Origin: Limonium bicolor | Taxonomy: Eukaryota; Streptophyta; Magnoliopsida; Caryophyllales; Plumbaginaceae | Reading direction: 5' to 3' | Length of the DNA stretch: 64,000 nt | NCBI GenBank assembly: GCA_023374045.1 | Contig: CM041782.1 | Location: 181,804,629-181,868,628, forward strand | Shown: piece by piece, positions 1 through 10,770 of the stretch | Layout of the letters: each line of letters opens with the position of its first letter | Position numbering within the stretch: the first letter of the stretch is position 1 | Program-made: the position numbers and the translations under genes | Notes under the pieces: generated by a model | Seen by the model: only the letters and a program-made list of their open reading frames with translations | What the model was told of the DNA's origin: nothing | The model's database searches: none

Positions 1-534
1 CGATATCTAAAAGGGTCCACGAATCTTGGTTTATTCTATCCTAGAGTCACAAATTGTAACATTGTAGGATTTTCAGATGCAGATTATGGAGGATCTATCA
101 CTGATAGAGAAAGCACGTCAAGGACAACATTCTTTGTTGGATCATGTTTGATCACATGGGGATCAAAGAAACAACAAAGTGTGGCCATCTCAACTGCTCA
201 ATCGGAATACATAGCTGCAACAAGCTATTGTGCTCAACTCCTATGCCTCAAACAACAAATAGGTGACTACGGTGTCAAAACAAGTATGTTACCTATCATG
301 TGTGATAACACAAGTGCCATATCCATTTCCAAAAATCTAGTACATCATTCTCGTACTAAGCATATCGACATTAGGCATCACTTTCTTAGAGATTGTTGTG
401 AAAAAGATCTAGTTGTGTTAAAGTATATTGCTATTGAAAACCAACTAGAAGACATCTTTACTAAACCTTCAAGTAGAGAAAGATTCAACAAGATTATTCA
501 TGACCTTGGAATGATATTCATTGATCACAATTAA
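1..534 (+). CDS. Ty1/copia pol, C-terminal RT end and RNase H (5' end outside window)
   Basis: The frame is open from base 1 to the TAA at 532-534, so this is the end of a longer polyprotein. It starts in the connection after the reverse transcriptase (RYLKG at residues 1-5) and runs through copia RNase H: GFSDADY with a catalytic Asp near residues 23-29, SKKQQSVAISTAQSEYIAA with the catalytic Glu, CDNTSAISISKN with another Asp, then KHIDIRHHFLRD and the C-terminal DIFTKP. RNase H removes the RNA strand of the RNA-DNA hybrid during reverse transcription in the cytoplasmic particle. This 177-codon piece has no stop or frameshift, unlike the accessory ORF behind it. The downstream ORF, the polypurine tract and the LTR beginning at 3203 point to the SIRE/Maximus lineage; the lineage is inferred, the copia assignment is secure. 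Confidence 0.95.
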   Translation, partial: RYLKGSTNLGLFYPRVTNCNIVGFSDADYGGSITDRESTSRTTFFVGSCLITWGSKKQQSVAISTAQSEYIAATSYCAQLLCLKQQIGDYGVKTSMLPIMCDNTSAISISKNLVHHSRTKHIDIRHHFLRDCCEKDLVVLKYIAIENQLEDIFTKPSSRERFNKIIHDLGMIFIDHN

Positions 535-735
535 ACTGTCTTTTTAATTCCCACGATCGGTCACCGACACGTGAGCAACACCCTATATTAGTCGTTCAGT
601 AGTCAACGATCAGTATTGCATTAAACTATGTCAAACGACTAAAAACAGATATATCATCTTTTCCACTAAAGTGAGACTAGAACAAAGAGTGTGCAACAGA
701 CAGAAATGGGAAATCCTCAACGGATCACTGACAAG

Positions 736-831
736 CGGTCACGACCGTTGCCCATTATGAATAGTACCATTACGATATGTCAGCAAGAGGATGAGGAACG
801 GTCGCCGACCGTTACTCGAGTATTATAAAAA
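736..831 (+). promoter_or_regulatory. Candidate internal promoter of the copia accessory ORF, with palindromes
   Basis: The 492 bases between pol and the next ORF contain no coding sequence but look like a plant core promoter. TATAAAAA lies at 824-831, followed by a CT-rich untranslated leader up to the ATG at 1027. Immediately upstream are two inverted repeats: CGGTC-AC-GACCG at 736-747 and the near-perfect AACGGTCGCCGACCGTT at 797-813, ten bases before the TATA box. Related CGGTC-type words occur at about 552-570. A dedicated promoter would let the accessory gene be transcribed apart from gag-pol. The TATA box and palindromes are seen; promoter activity is inferred. Confidence 0.5.
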
Positions 832-1026
832 GGCGACGAGAGCTTTGCTCCTATCACACTATTGCCCTCATTCTCTCTAAACTCTCAGAGCTTTCATACA
901 ATATTTCTCTTCTCTCTTACAACATCCTTGTGAATTTAAAGTGCAAAAATCCCTTGCCTCACAGCCGTTAAAGAACACCCAAGCAAAAAGTTCTAAATTC
1001 CAGTACAAAATCCTCTACACTGAAAA

Positions 1027-2843
1027 ATGGCACCCAAGACTGCTCTACGGTCAATAGCTAAAGGCATCCCCATGGAAGTTTCAATACAACAAGTGGCCGA
1101 CATCCAACAGACAGAATCTCCAACTCGACTGACAAGGGAGGAGGAAGATAAGCTTACGGTTAAAGTAGTACAGGAAGGGAACCTTCTTGCCAGCGAGGTA
1201 GAGTATATAAAATCTCACATTCCCAAAACCTACTACCTCATCGAATCCGGCACCTTCAAACCCACTATCATTCCGAATCCTACTCCCACAAAAGAACCAA
1301 AAATGTCTTATCCTGCCCCCTCACCTAAAACCTCCAAAATCGCCAAAAAGCAATCCAAAGCCAAACAACAGAAATCCAAGGGCCATTCAACCACCACAAC
1401 TACCCGTGTAACTCGCGCATCTAGGCACGCCCAAAAACAAACAGCTCCACAAAAACCCTATTCAACACCAGAAAGGACATCACGTCGATTACAGTTCACC
1501 GAAGAAGAAGAAGCCTCTCCTTCAGCTGTCGTCAAGGAAGTGGTTCAATCACTGGAGGAAGTGGTTCAATCACTGGAGGAAGAGGAGGTTCAAAGTGACG
1601 AACTGTCACAAAAGGAAGCCTCATGGGAAGAGAAAGGCGAGGAGGAAGGTGTAATTGCATCTGACTCCGAAGAAGAAGCAAACCTCACAGCCACTTTCAG
1701 AGAACTAGTCATCGACTAGTCTTCGACACCTCAGCGATCACCTAAAAACGGTGATAGCGACACAAAATCACCTATTACTCAGACGCTCGAGGAGCGTGCA
1801 AGCAAGCAAAGGGAAAAGGAAAGATGGGCGCTTCTTCTAGCACCAAGGAGGTCGACGAGCTTACTCACCTCGAAAAATCAGTTGCCAAGTCACAACCTCC
1901 ACAGTCCTTGAAGCGACTGAAAAGACTCAGAGAACTAGAGCCGCCATTGATCAAGGCCAAGAACGTCAACTACCGCTCCTGTCCCGTCTTATCCAAGACA
2001 ATGGATGTGGAATGGATGGAGAAGATGGGTCTAGACGAGGTTATCGAGCTGCTGGAGTTCCAAGGATGGGTAGACTTCTTCTAGAAGCCTATCCCAGCAT
2101 ACACCGAGCTACTAAAGGAGCATATGAGACATCTTGGACCACACCAACGTGATGAAGATGACGACTACCTCCTCTTGACAGTCCAAAAGGCTCAAATCAC
2201 TATCTCCAAGTCTTGGATTTGCAAGACTTTCAACAAAAAGTCAGAAGGTCTGGTCATTCCCAAGGAAACGACTTGGAATGATCTAGGACACCAAGGAGGG
2301 AAGATGGTCAACTTTCTCAACAAAGGAACAACAATGTAGAACTTCAATGCCGTGGACATGTCCATTGCAGACAGAGTCCTCTTCAGCTTAGTCACCCACA
2401 ACATCACCCTAAGAAACCAGCGTGCTCACATAGTCAATGCTTGGGATGTGAGGTTGCTGTTCGCACTGAAGACCAAGGAGAAAATCAATCTACCAGCCAT
2501 GATTCTCCTCACTCTAGATGAGAGTCATCAAGTAAATCAAGGTCTAGTGCACGGGGGAGTGTTCACTGCGGCACTCCTAGAGAGTGGAGTGGACACCGAC
2601 AGGTTCCATGAATGCGCGCGCACCGATCAAGACTGCATCTGCTCAGAGATGTTGTCCAAAATGGGAATAAAGACTAAAGGTGGTAAGCTCGTTGCCATCC
2701 AGAAGCCCACCAAGAGTGAGGAAGCACGATCAGAACCGCGACCAACAACAAGAGCTTCAAGACTTAAGAGGAAGAGAAGTCTCTCACCGGTCCACGACAG
2801 GTCGGGGACCATTCTGGATAGTTCAACTCGGGACGTTCATTAG
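1027..2843 (+). pseudogene. Copia 3' accessory (env-position) ORF, putative plant transposon protein domain, decayed
   Basis: The ATG at 1027 sits in a good plant context (AAAAATGGC) and opens 230 intact codons: a basic Lys/Pro/Ser/Thr-rich first half, then an acidic Glu-rich stretch with a short duplicated unit (VVQSLEE twice). A TAG at 1717-1719 ends it. The same frame continues to about 1815, where a frameshift moves the sense into the frame of 1824-2843, itself interrupted by TAG at 2082-2084 and 2337-2339. The second half has the alternating helical, Leu-rich pattern of the domain called putative plant transposon protein (WMEKMGLDEVIELLEFQGW; then INLPAMILLTLDE and a VHGGVFTAALLESGV segment), and a basic C-terminus. 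All four pieces probably belong to one former gene of about 600 codons. It lies where SIRE elements carry an env-like ORF, but I see no signal peptide or membrane anchor. Domain assignment is from memory of the family. Confidence 0.6.
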
Positions 2844-3202
2844 CGAGTAAGAGTCACTCTTACCGTTGTGCAGGTTGTCTCCACTGAACCAAATGTTCAT
2901 CACATGGTTCAAGGAGCAATAGATTTTATAGACTCCCACATAGCCTGAGCGTTCTTAGTCTCCTAGAGACATGAGTGAAGACCATGAGAGAATTAGTTTT
3001 AAGCTAGATTTTATTACTTGTAAAACTATGTCTATCGTCCTTGTATTATGTATCATCTGAATGAAAACTTCTCCACTTTAAAAACCCTTAACAAACTCAG
3101 GGGGAATTCTTCTTAGGGGGAATACCTCTTATAATTTTGAACTTTAAGTTGTCAAAGCACATATCATTTTGTATCGGTTGCCATCATCGAAAAGGGGGAA
3201 GT
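2844..3202 (+). other. Copia 3' untranslated region with polypurine tract
   Basis: No ORF. Purine-rich runs with GGGGGAA occur at about 3099-3121, and the likely polypurine tract AAAAGGGGGAAG lies at 3190-3201, directly before the LTR. The tract would prime plus-strand DNA synthesis. Having several GGGGGAA words before the true tract is typical of copia 3' ends. Confidence 0.7.
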
Positions 3203-4118
3203 TGTAAAGTCAAGATCCTTTAGTTTTGATGATAGCAAACCTGTGGTGCTTATCTAACATGTTTGTCTGGCTCATAATTCAGATAAACAGGTAAATAAGT
3301 GGCTTAGAACATAAGGTTGCAAGCGCACTTAAGTAATGTGTGGCTTATCACGCAAGGTTGCAAGCGTGCTCATATCACGACGTGTGCCCTACCAGTCGAG
3401 CACCTGTTGGCAAGAGCTCTGGAGAACTTCTAGCAATACACAAGTAGTCAAGAACCACACTGTCATGTATCTCTTGCATCAGACATTAACCAAGGACCAA
3501 AAGGATTTTTGCAACGTAGACAAACTCACTTAGATGTGTCACACTCATACCAGCAACTACCTCACGACAAGATGAAGCTCATTAATGTGCAAGATAACAA
3601 GATAAGCAAAGGCTATTAATGAACATCATTACATAGCCATAGTAAATTCAGAAGAGAGGATTTATTAGCATTAATGGACCAGACAAAGTCAGACAAGTTG
3701 AGGATGCTAGTGGTGACCGACCACTTGGGAGACGCGCCACTAACTTGCCCATTCGTAAGGCAACACGTGTGCTGTTGGCTCCAGATCAAGTTGGAAGAAA
3801 ATCTGCTGTAGGGTGCGGCTATTATATTCGTATAAAAAGAAGTACTATACTATTTGAGTCTACAACTCATAGGTTGTTAGTTTACATCTTAACTAACTTG
3901 TATATATACGGGCATTAATGTCCTTTGTATGTCAAGCTTGTAGGAGAGAAAAAGAAGAGATACAAACTGAGCAAGCATAATTCAGACTAGAGTGTATGTA
4001 AGTGCTAGAGAGTTGGTGAGCTAGAGAGGACTGGGTTATAGTATCAATACATTGGGTATTTTGTAGGACGACAGGTCGAGGAACGGTCGATGAACTGTAG
4101 GCCGATAGTCAGGAGAGG
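3203..4118 (+). mobile_element. SIRE-type copia 3' LTR, left part (continues at 19292)
   Basis: It starts TGTAAAGTC right after the polypurine tract, followed by TTTAGTTTTGATGATAGCAA, which resembles the TTTTGATGATGACAA start of SIRE/Maximus LTRs. A likely TATA box (TATAAAAAGAAG) lies at about 3831-3842, with a second AT-rich box near 3899-3908. The LTR is cut at 4118 by two later insertions, S1 and E1, and resumes at 19292. Joined across the insertions it is about 1.08 kb. The 5' LTR and the element's own site duplication are outside the window, so the right end is approximate. Confidence 0.7.
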
Positions 4119-4603
4119 TGAAATACCCTAAACTTAATTATGGTGATTAAATAATGATAATATGGTTTTTTAGGGCCTAATAGTGCCTAAAGAATTTTGG
4201 TGAAGAAAATAAATCCAAAAGAAAAGAGAAAACACTTATAAAGCGAAAAACGTAAAAATGAGCGTTATGTGACCATAGGAGGAATACGACCTCGGTTAGG
4301 GTCCTAGGTGGATTCCTAAGGCTTAGTTAGGCCTAATTAAAATACGGGAATAATTCCCGAAGAAAACAGATCCATATAATGGATTAAAACGCTAATAGAG
4401 TCTTAAAGCATGTTTTTCGAGAAAACCTGAAAACGTGAATTTAAGTGGTCAAACAGACCTGTAAAAATTATGGTTGACTATATAACTATAATTAAACATT
4501 AATGGAAGCTTAAGAACCATTAAAATGAAAGAAACGAGAAAAATTTGGAAAAGGGGCCCGGTTAGTGAATAGTGCTTAAACCGGGTAATTAACGAGCTTT
4601 TTC

Positions 4604-4611
4604 TATAAAAG
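4604..4611 (+). promoter_or_regulatory. Candidate TATA box in S1
   Basis: TATAAAAG follows the conserved first 480 bases of the LTR and precedes a long CT-rich stretch (about 4668-4900) that looks like a plant 5' leader. If this is the promoter, most of the LTR, including the palindrome array, would be transcribed. An AT-rich alternative (GCTATTATAGG) lies near 4630. Suggestive only. Confidence 0.3.
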
Positions 4612-6270
4612 ATGAAAACGCCCAGATTATGCTATTATAGGGGACTGGTTTTATTAATTAAATCATCCCCTCTCACTCTTGACTAGCTAGCTAATTAAAT
4701 AAGCCAAAAAGCAAAAAGGGTACATATCCCTTTTTCCCTCTCTCTCCTCCCTTATTTCTTTTTTCCCTCTTCTCCTTCCTCCCCTCATTCTTTCCAGCCA
4801 ATTTTCCCCACCTCCCTTTGCTTCTGCCGATTTTGGAGCTTCCTCAAGAGCTTCCATGGCTTCTCCTCCTTCTCTTGCTTGCCCAAGCAACATCCAAGCT
4901 CCAAATGAAAAATAAACCACATATTCTTGCTCCTCTCACCAAGATCTACCTTCATCTCTTTTAAAAATCTCCAAAGGCGATAGTTGGCCTCCATGGATAT
5001 ACCCCCATTTGTGAAGAAAATGGCATTTCCTTGAAGCTTGGAGTCTCCTCATTCTTCTAAGGTAAAAAGTACCAAAGAAAACTCATCTTTTTCCCATCTT
5101 TTGGTGTGGCCGATTTTGCCCCCTCCTAATGCCTTGTTCTTTCCTTGCTTGAGCTATTCTTCAAGTCTCAAATGGTGGTTTGGGAGCTTCTCTTTGATTC
5201 TTAACCAAAACCCCATCTTAGGGTTTCAAGGTTATTCTCCACCTTTGTGTCTTAAGTACCCCCCCCCCCCCCCTTGTGTTCTAATTGATTAATAAGACTA
5301 TATGAAGATATTTAGTGCCTAATTCCCCATTTGGGTATTGATTTTGAGGTTGACAAGTGGTTGGCCAACTTGGCTGATTGTGATCAAGAAAGAGGTGGGA
5401 AGAGATTGGAAAGAAAAGAAGGATTTATGGGCTTAAGGTAATAAATCTACCTTAATATCTATCTTTAATTGCTTTAGAACTTGGGAAGGGGAAATTTAAA
5501 AGAATGATCCAAATTGAGTTGGAAATGTACTTTGTAGTGAGAAGAGAGGATTTGTGAATTTGATTGTGATTTATGGGCCTTTGAGCCAAGCAATTTAAGT
5601 TATTGCAATATGTTGTGTTTATGGGGTTTGGAATGAATATGTGTGCTGGTAGGACCCGTATGGGTGTGGTTAGTTGTGAATGGAATTAGGTGATAAATTG
5701 TGCATTTGGGCAATGTAAGGATTATAGATGAGTTATGGCAAAATTTTAGTAGAAATAATGTGGTTTAGGTGTTGTTATGGGTGAGAGCAACCTAGGGGAT
5801 GAACTAGGTGTGGTAAGGAGTTTATTTGGGTTAGTTAAACACTCTTGAGTGGATATAAGAGTTTGAAAAGGGAGAGAAAAAAATATGTAGCAAAGATGGT
5901 GTTGTGGTACATTGAATTTCTAGGAAAGAGATAGTGTACAAGACCTTGAAGATGAGAGTTGTGTTTGGGTATAGCTAATGCAAATGTCTAGGAAAGGTTT
6001 GGAATGATCAAAAGGAGTGAGAACAAGAGGTAGACTGTCAAGAAAAGTTAATAATTCACAAGAGTGCAAAATGCAAATAGTGAGAATTGAAGTTGGTAAA
6101 ATTGAACCAGAGTTGAGTAAAGAATTTGGGTAATGATTTAAGGAGGTTTATAGAGTGTTTTAGGGTGTCTAAACATGTAGGAAACATGAAGAAATGATTA
6201 GGAAAAGATTGGGTGAGAATTGAGGTGAATTTGGAGTTCAAAGTGAGGAATTAAAATGGGTACTGGGCTG

Positions 6271-6452
6271 GACCGACCTTAGGACCGACCCTGGAAGGGT
6301 CGGTCGGCCTGAAATCTGCAACTTCGGAGCCTTCTGCATCCGACCGACCCAAGGGACCGACCCTGGCTGGGTCGGTCGGACTAGAATTTTTAGGAACCGA
6401 TGGCTCTACACCTGACCGACCCAGGGGACCAACCCAGGGTGGGTCCGTCGGG
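6271..6452. repeat. Palindrome array in S1: three units, core GGGTCGGTCGG
   Basis: Three units at about 6271-6308, 6340-6379 and 6412-6452, period about 70 bp. Each has CCGACCGACCC, then a central GGGACCGACCCTGG-like block, then TGGGTCGGTCGG, so it can fold into a GC-rich hairpin. The spacers of about 30 bp are related to each other (CTGCAACTTCGG-like). The third unit is the most degraded. The same core recurs in E3 and in the last LTR of the window. Confidence 0.9.
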
Positions 6453-8800
6453 TAAAAAAAAATGGCATTAGTAGTGAGCCATTGGTAGAGTAATTATGGT
6501 AACAAGAATATGCCCTAAGAACCCAAGATTAACGGGGTAACAGGGTTAAACTACGGGAGTATTAGTTGTTACTTACCATAGTACTTTGTTATTAATAGAA
6601 ACACTTGAAATGTTATCAGTGAATCAAGTGTGAGCCGAGGAACATAAAGTTACGGGGATGGCGGTTGAACATGGGTAGTTGATTAGGAACATTTGCATAT
6701 TGTAAAAATTGATTTGTAAGTCCGAATCGTATCTGTAGACTTGATGATTGTAGAAACTCGGAATAGAATTGATTGGAGGTTTGTATATGTATTTGGAATG
6801 GATAAGGAATGAAAGGTAATGTAATAGTACTGCTTGAATACTCGGTGTACTCATTCATCAGACCGATACTGTATTGTTTTATTTGGATTTGACCTAGTTA
6901 GTCATATGGGTGACTAACGTCATTGTGTCACCCACCGTTGGTAGTTTGAATTCCATTGCTTTGATGTTGGTAATTGAGACGGGATAGAAGTTAATGATTG
7001 GATTACCGGTAGGGGTGTTACAAGAGGGTTGAAATACCCCAAAATTTAAAACAGTGATTAATTAGGCTAATGAAGATTTTAGAAGCTAAATTATGCCTAA
7101 ATAAACATGAGGGAACAATTCTCGAAGAAAACGGACCCTTAAAACGGATTAAAAGCACAAACGAACCTTAAAGTGCGTTTTTTGAGGAAACCGAGAAAAC
7201 ACGACTTTAAGCGGGTTAAATAGACCCGTAATAATTTTAGTCAACCAAATAGTCATTAATAAACATTAATGAGGGTCTAGAACCAATAAAATTAATTAAA
7301 CGAGAAAATTCCGGAAAACGGGTCCCAGGAGTGAATAGTACAAAAATTGGGAAATTGTGGGGTGTAAATGTAATAAAGCAGAAATTGACCCCTCCCTTTG
7401 TAATATCGCAGTCGGTTCCTTAAATTTAAAAGGGGGCACGTTTTTCCCTTGCCAGCCACACTCCCCTCTCTTATTTCCTTCCTTATGTACTAAAAGACAA
7501 ATAAATAAAGTAACAAAAAGTAAAGGAAATTCTCTCTCCTCCCTTACCAGCTCTCTCTCATGTTTTCTCTGCCCAGACACTCTTTCTTCTTCCTCTCTTT
7601 CCTGTAATGGCGATTTGAGAAAAGCCTCACATTAGCTCACTTTCCTCCCATTTTTGAAAGCGTAAATCACCTCCAAATACTACAAAAACTATACCGTTGA
7701 AATCCCCTCGCTTTGGAGATCAGTTTCCACCTTTCAAAATTTGAAAATCTCAAACTTCATTTTCATGGGTGTAATCGTTTTTGGAGCCTAAAGATGACCA
7801 TTTGAAGGTCCACCTTCTTCTTGATGTTCTAAGGTAAGAAAGGAACTCAAGCTCTTCTTTTTCCAGCTTTTCCCTTACAAAATGAAAAACTCACGTGAAC
7901 ACCACTGCTCCCCTTGTTCAGCCGGTTTTGGTATTCCACCTTGGGAGCTGAAGCATTGCCATTTTTCTACCCAAAACTTCATTTAGAGGTTCAAGGTAAT
8001 ATTTCCTAAGAGCTTTAAGTGTTTTCTCACAAGTTAGGGTTTAATACCTAAGTTAGGAAATTTACTAGCTTGAGTGTGTGTGTGCCTTGTTACGTGGTTG
8101 TAGCTTGGCCTAATTAAAATCAAGAAAACAAGGAAACCGGAACAAAGAAGGAAAGAGGAGCAAGAAAGGAGAAGGAGAGAAAGAAAAGAAGAATCAAGAA
8201 CTTAAGGTAAGGAGTTGCCTCTATACAGATTTTAATGTTGGTGTATGTATAAGTACATTGCTTAGCAATGGTTAGACCACTGTAACAGTAGGAAAGAAAT
8301 GGGGTATATTAATGTTGACTGTATTGATAATTTGAAGCTTTTGAATCAAGTAAATAAAATACTAAGTGTGAGTATTAAGTGTGTAGTAATTATTTAGAAT
8401 TTTGTGTGAATAATGTATATATTGAGCAGGGATGTAAACTGTGTTGAGTGAGCAAATTAATGTGGTGAGAATACTTAGAAATGTAGGGAAACTCTGTCAA
8501 ATTTTGGTTAGGAATTTAGGGACTTGAGTGCTGTTTGAGAGGAAAGAATATGGATATGTGCAGAGAAGAAAATGTGGGATTATCACCTTGGTTAGTGTTA
8601 GGAGAAGAAGTGTAGTTGAGTAGAACTAGAAATGGAGTAATGTAAGCTGTTTAACTAAGTTGTGCTAGATGAAGAACCATTTAGCTAAGTGGGAAGAAGA
8701 AAGGAAAATTTTGTAGCAATAGTTTAGGAAGAAAACCTATAACAGAAGAAAAATTAGCAGTGGGAAAATATGTAAGTTAACAGAGGTTAACAGACATTGT

Positions 8801-8908
8801 GGTCCAGGTTTGTAAACTAGTACACATACCCGGACCACTCATAAAACACACCCGCGAGTGACCAAAGGTATTGGTCCGGGTTTGTAAACCCGAACACAAA
8901 CCCGGACC
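8801..8908. repeat. Palindrome array in E1 5' LTR: two units, core GGTCCGGG
   Basis: Units at 8801-8836 and 8873-8908, period 72 bp, each of the form GGTCCGGGTTTGTAAAC...ACCCGGACC. The first is degraded (GGTCCAGG, AACTAG). The spacer between them (CACTCATAAAACACACCC...) also occurs between the units of the 3' LTR. Confidence 0.9.
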
Positions 8909-10196
8909 ACCCCAAAACTTCACCAGAATGTGTTTTCATGCATTCTAGTGATGGGGAATTGAACGACAATGATAGTATAAGGTAATTAAGACTTGATTAA
9001 TGATGTTTAATTGTCATTAAGGGTATAAACAAGCTTGGGAAGTAATGAGAAGTAAGTAACTTAGGTGAATGAATTTGTTTTGTAAGGAATTAGTAAGTAT
9101 AAACCGGGAAGCGTTAGAAACGTAATAAGTGAGGTTAATTATAGATTATTAACTGCCCGAATCTATGTATGTGATAGGATTCGAATAGTCAAACACCGAA
9201 GGGGAGTCGGTGAGTCCAAGGACCACGGTGAACGGTATCATTTCCTCATGCCCTATATCCTAACGAGGTTACCTCGGCTTGTTTGTTTGTGTGCTTGTAT
9301 TATCACCAAAACAAGATAAAACGCACGAATCAGATTTATTGCATTTCCTTATGTTTGTAATGCAAAGTACCTTGTTGGATTGTAGTTGAATGTGAAGTTG
9401 TGTAATTTATGAAAACTTGTGATTGTGGATGATGTCTTGGGTGTGGAACATGCATTTCCCACTAGTTGAGAGTGTGATGCCTTGGTTGAATTGCGGCTGG
9501 GTTGGAAGGTTGTGATTGAAAGTGAAGTACTGTTGATTGGTCATGATGACCTTGTTGAAGTGTTTGGTTGATTGATTTGGCAGCTTGATTGTTGGTTGTT
9601 GGCTTCTCACTAACTCCCTAACGATCTAACCCTCTAACATTGAGAATTGGGAATTGAGTAATTTGGAGTATTTGAAAAGCCCGATATAGTTTCGGCCACG
9701 CGTGAGGATGAGGTAACAAGAGAGGTTGTTAACCGATTCCTGGCTATAATCTTTTCCACGGTCCAAACCCTTTAAATGGGTAGCAACCTGGTTAAGTGGG
9801 CCACCTTAAGCCCGGTGGTGCGATAGTCTTGTCCCTGCCCAGAGGTCATACCGACTTAACATTGAGTAATGGCAAAAGAAGGAAAATTGATTGAGGATGA
9901 CTTGGACTTGTTTGAGTTGATGATCTTGAGTATTGAGATAATGACATCCGATTAACTCGAATGGTAATTGGGCTAACCCATTGTGAAGTTTGATTGAGGT
10001 TGAACCTTGGTTGATGATTGTGAATTTTGTGCTTGTTGGATTGATATGCCTTGTATGATTGTTGTCATGCATGCTTGTGAATTTAATTTTCTTAGCATGT
10101 TGTTTTGTATAAAACGAACCGCATGTTGGCGACCAATTAGTTATCGTACCCTTGCTAGTACGCGGGGTATGCGGAAGTCATATGCAGCTTTGCTGA

Positions 10197-10224
10197 GCCC
10201 CTAGGGGCACAGTTTTTATTTCAG
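10197..10224 (+). promoter_or_regulatory. Conserved LTR hairpin followed by acceptor-like TTTTTATTTCAG (E1)
   Basis: GCTGA, then the perfect 12-base palindrome GCCCCTAGGGGC at 10197-10208, then TTTTTATTTCAG at 10213-10224 followed by GTAC. The order matches a plant 3' splice site: branch-point-like CTGAN, U-rich tract, CAG. Equivalent blocks occur in the other long LTRs at 24837-24852, 41695-41706, 45377-45409, 55114-55146 and 62297-62330 (reverse strand). In E1 it could pair with the donors at 7831, 7993 or 8204. Splicing is inferred. Confidence 0.4.
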
Positions 10225-10742
10225 GTACTCGACGAAGCTAAGAGGTCGAGAGTGAGATCGGGCTGTTGTGCTTAGTTAGCTAGGGATTACCTTGGATAGT
10301 GTGTTATTGTATAAAGGCTTGTAGCCCATTTCGAATTGCTGGTGTACCGAGTGGTACACCCCTATGCATTTGGTAAACAAGTAGTGTTGTGAGAACATGG
10401 GTAGGAGGTTAAACTCTTGATAAGTTTGTATAAGCTCGTGAGGAGTATGGTATTTGGATTTGTACCTTAGAAACCCGGTATCTCGGATTGTAAACTAAAG
10501 TATGGTTGAGTGGAGAATCATGTATATTTGTTTTGGACTTGAAGTTTGAATTGTATTGTTTGTACTCTATTATTCCGGTCCATCGGACCGATGCTGTATT
10601 GGTAGTTGGCCTTGTTAGTCACGTGGGTGACTAACGGCATTGTAGCAGCCGTGGTTGTGTATGGATTATCTGCTGCATTTGCATAGAAGTTGGGATGATT
10701 AGACGGTAATGACGGGATTAGCAGTCGGCGTGTGACAAAAAG

Positions 10743-10770
10743 TGGTATCAGAGCGAAGTATCGCTCTGAT
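10743..10770 (+). promoter_or_regulatory. E1 primer binding site (initiator-Met tRNA) inside a perfect hairpin
   Basis: TGGTATCAGAGC at 10743-10754 is the standard plant initiator-Met tRNA primer site, five bases after the LTR end. Eight of its bases are part of a perfect 10-bp stem: ATCAGAGCGA (10747-10756), loop AGTA, TCGCTCTGAT (10761-10770). Element E3 has the same hairpin. The primer site is certain as a sequence match; structural regulation is inferred. Confidence 0.9.

Larger units (their letters stand above)
4119..7022 (+). mobile_element. Solo LTR S1, Ty3/gypsy type, 2.9 kb, site duplication AGAGG
   Basis: The LTR starts TGAAATACCCTAAAC and ends GGGGTGTTACA. The 5-bp direct repeat AGAGG at 4114-4118 and 7023-7027 shows an insertion into the copia LTR. 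There is no internal domain or second LTR, so it is a solo LTR, the usual product of recombination between two LTRs. Its first 150 bases resemble the LTRs of E3 and O (TGAAATACCCCGA..., AATAAATCCAAAAGAAA). It carries a three-unit palindrome array at 6271-6452 and a 15-C run at 5259-5273. It lacks the conserved CCCC/GGGG hairpin block that the longer relatives carry nearer the LTR end, which helps explain its shorter length. The short ORFs in it have no recognisable products. Confidence 0.85.
7030..10737 (+). repeat. E1 5' LTR, 3.7 kb
   Basis: Starts TGAAATACCCCAAAATTT and ends GGCGTGTGACA, close to the GGGGTGTTACA of relatives (one substitution makes GTGACA). Three donor-like AAG/GTAA sites occur at 7831-7838, 7993-8000 and 8204-8212, after a CT-rich leader-like stretch at about 7440-7600. 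A palindrome array lies at 8801-8908, and a hairpin with an acceptor-like CAG at 10197-10224. Compared with the 3' LTR it retains about 1.45 kb (about 8909-10358) that the 3' LTR has lost, and it lacks about 290 bp, including two palindrome units, that the 3' LTR keeps. Confidence 0.85.

Noticed and set aside
4687..5292. Two Glu/Gly-rich minus-strand ORFs and a plus-strand ORF in S1
   Set aside because: They mirror the CT-rich leader-like stretch and the C run of the LTR; composition explains the open frames.
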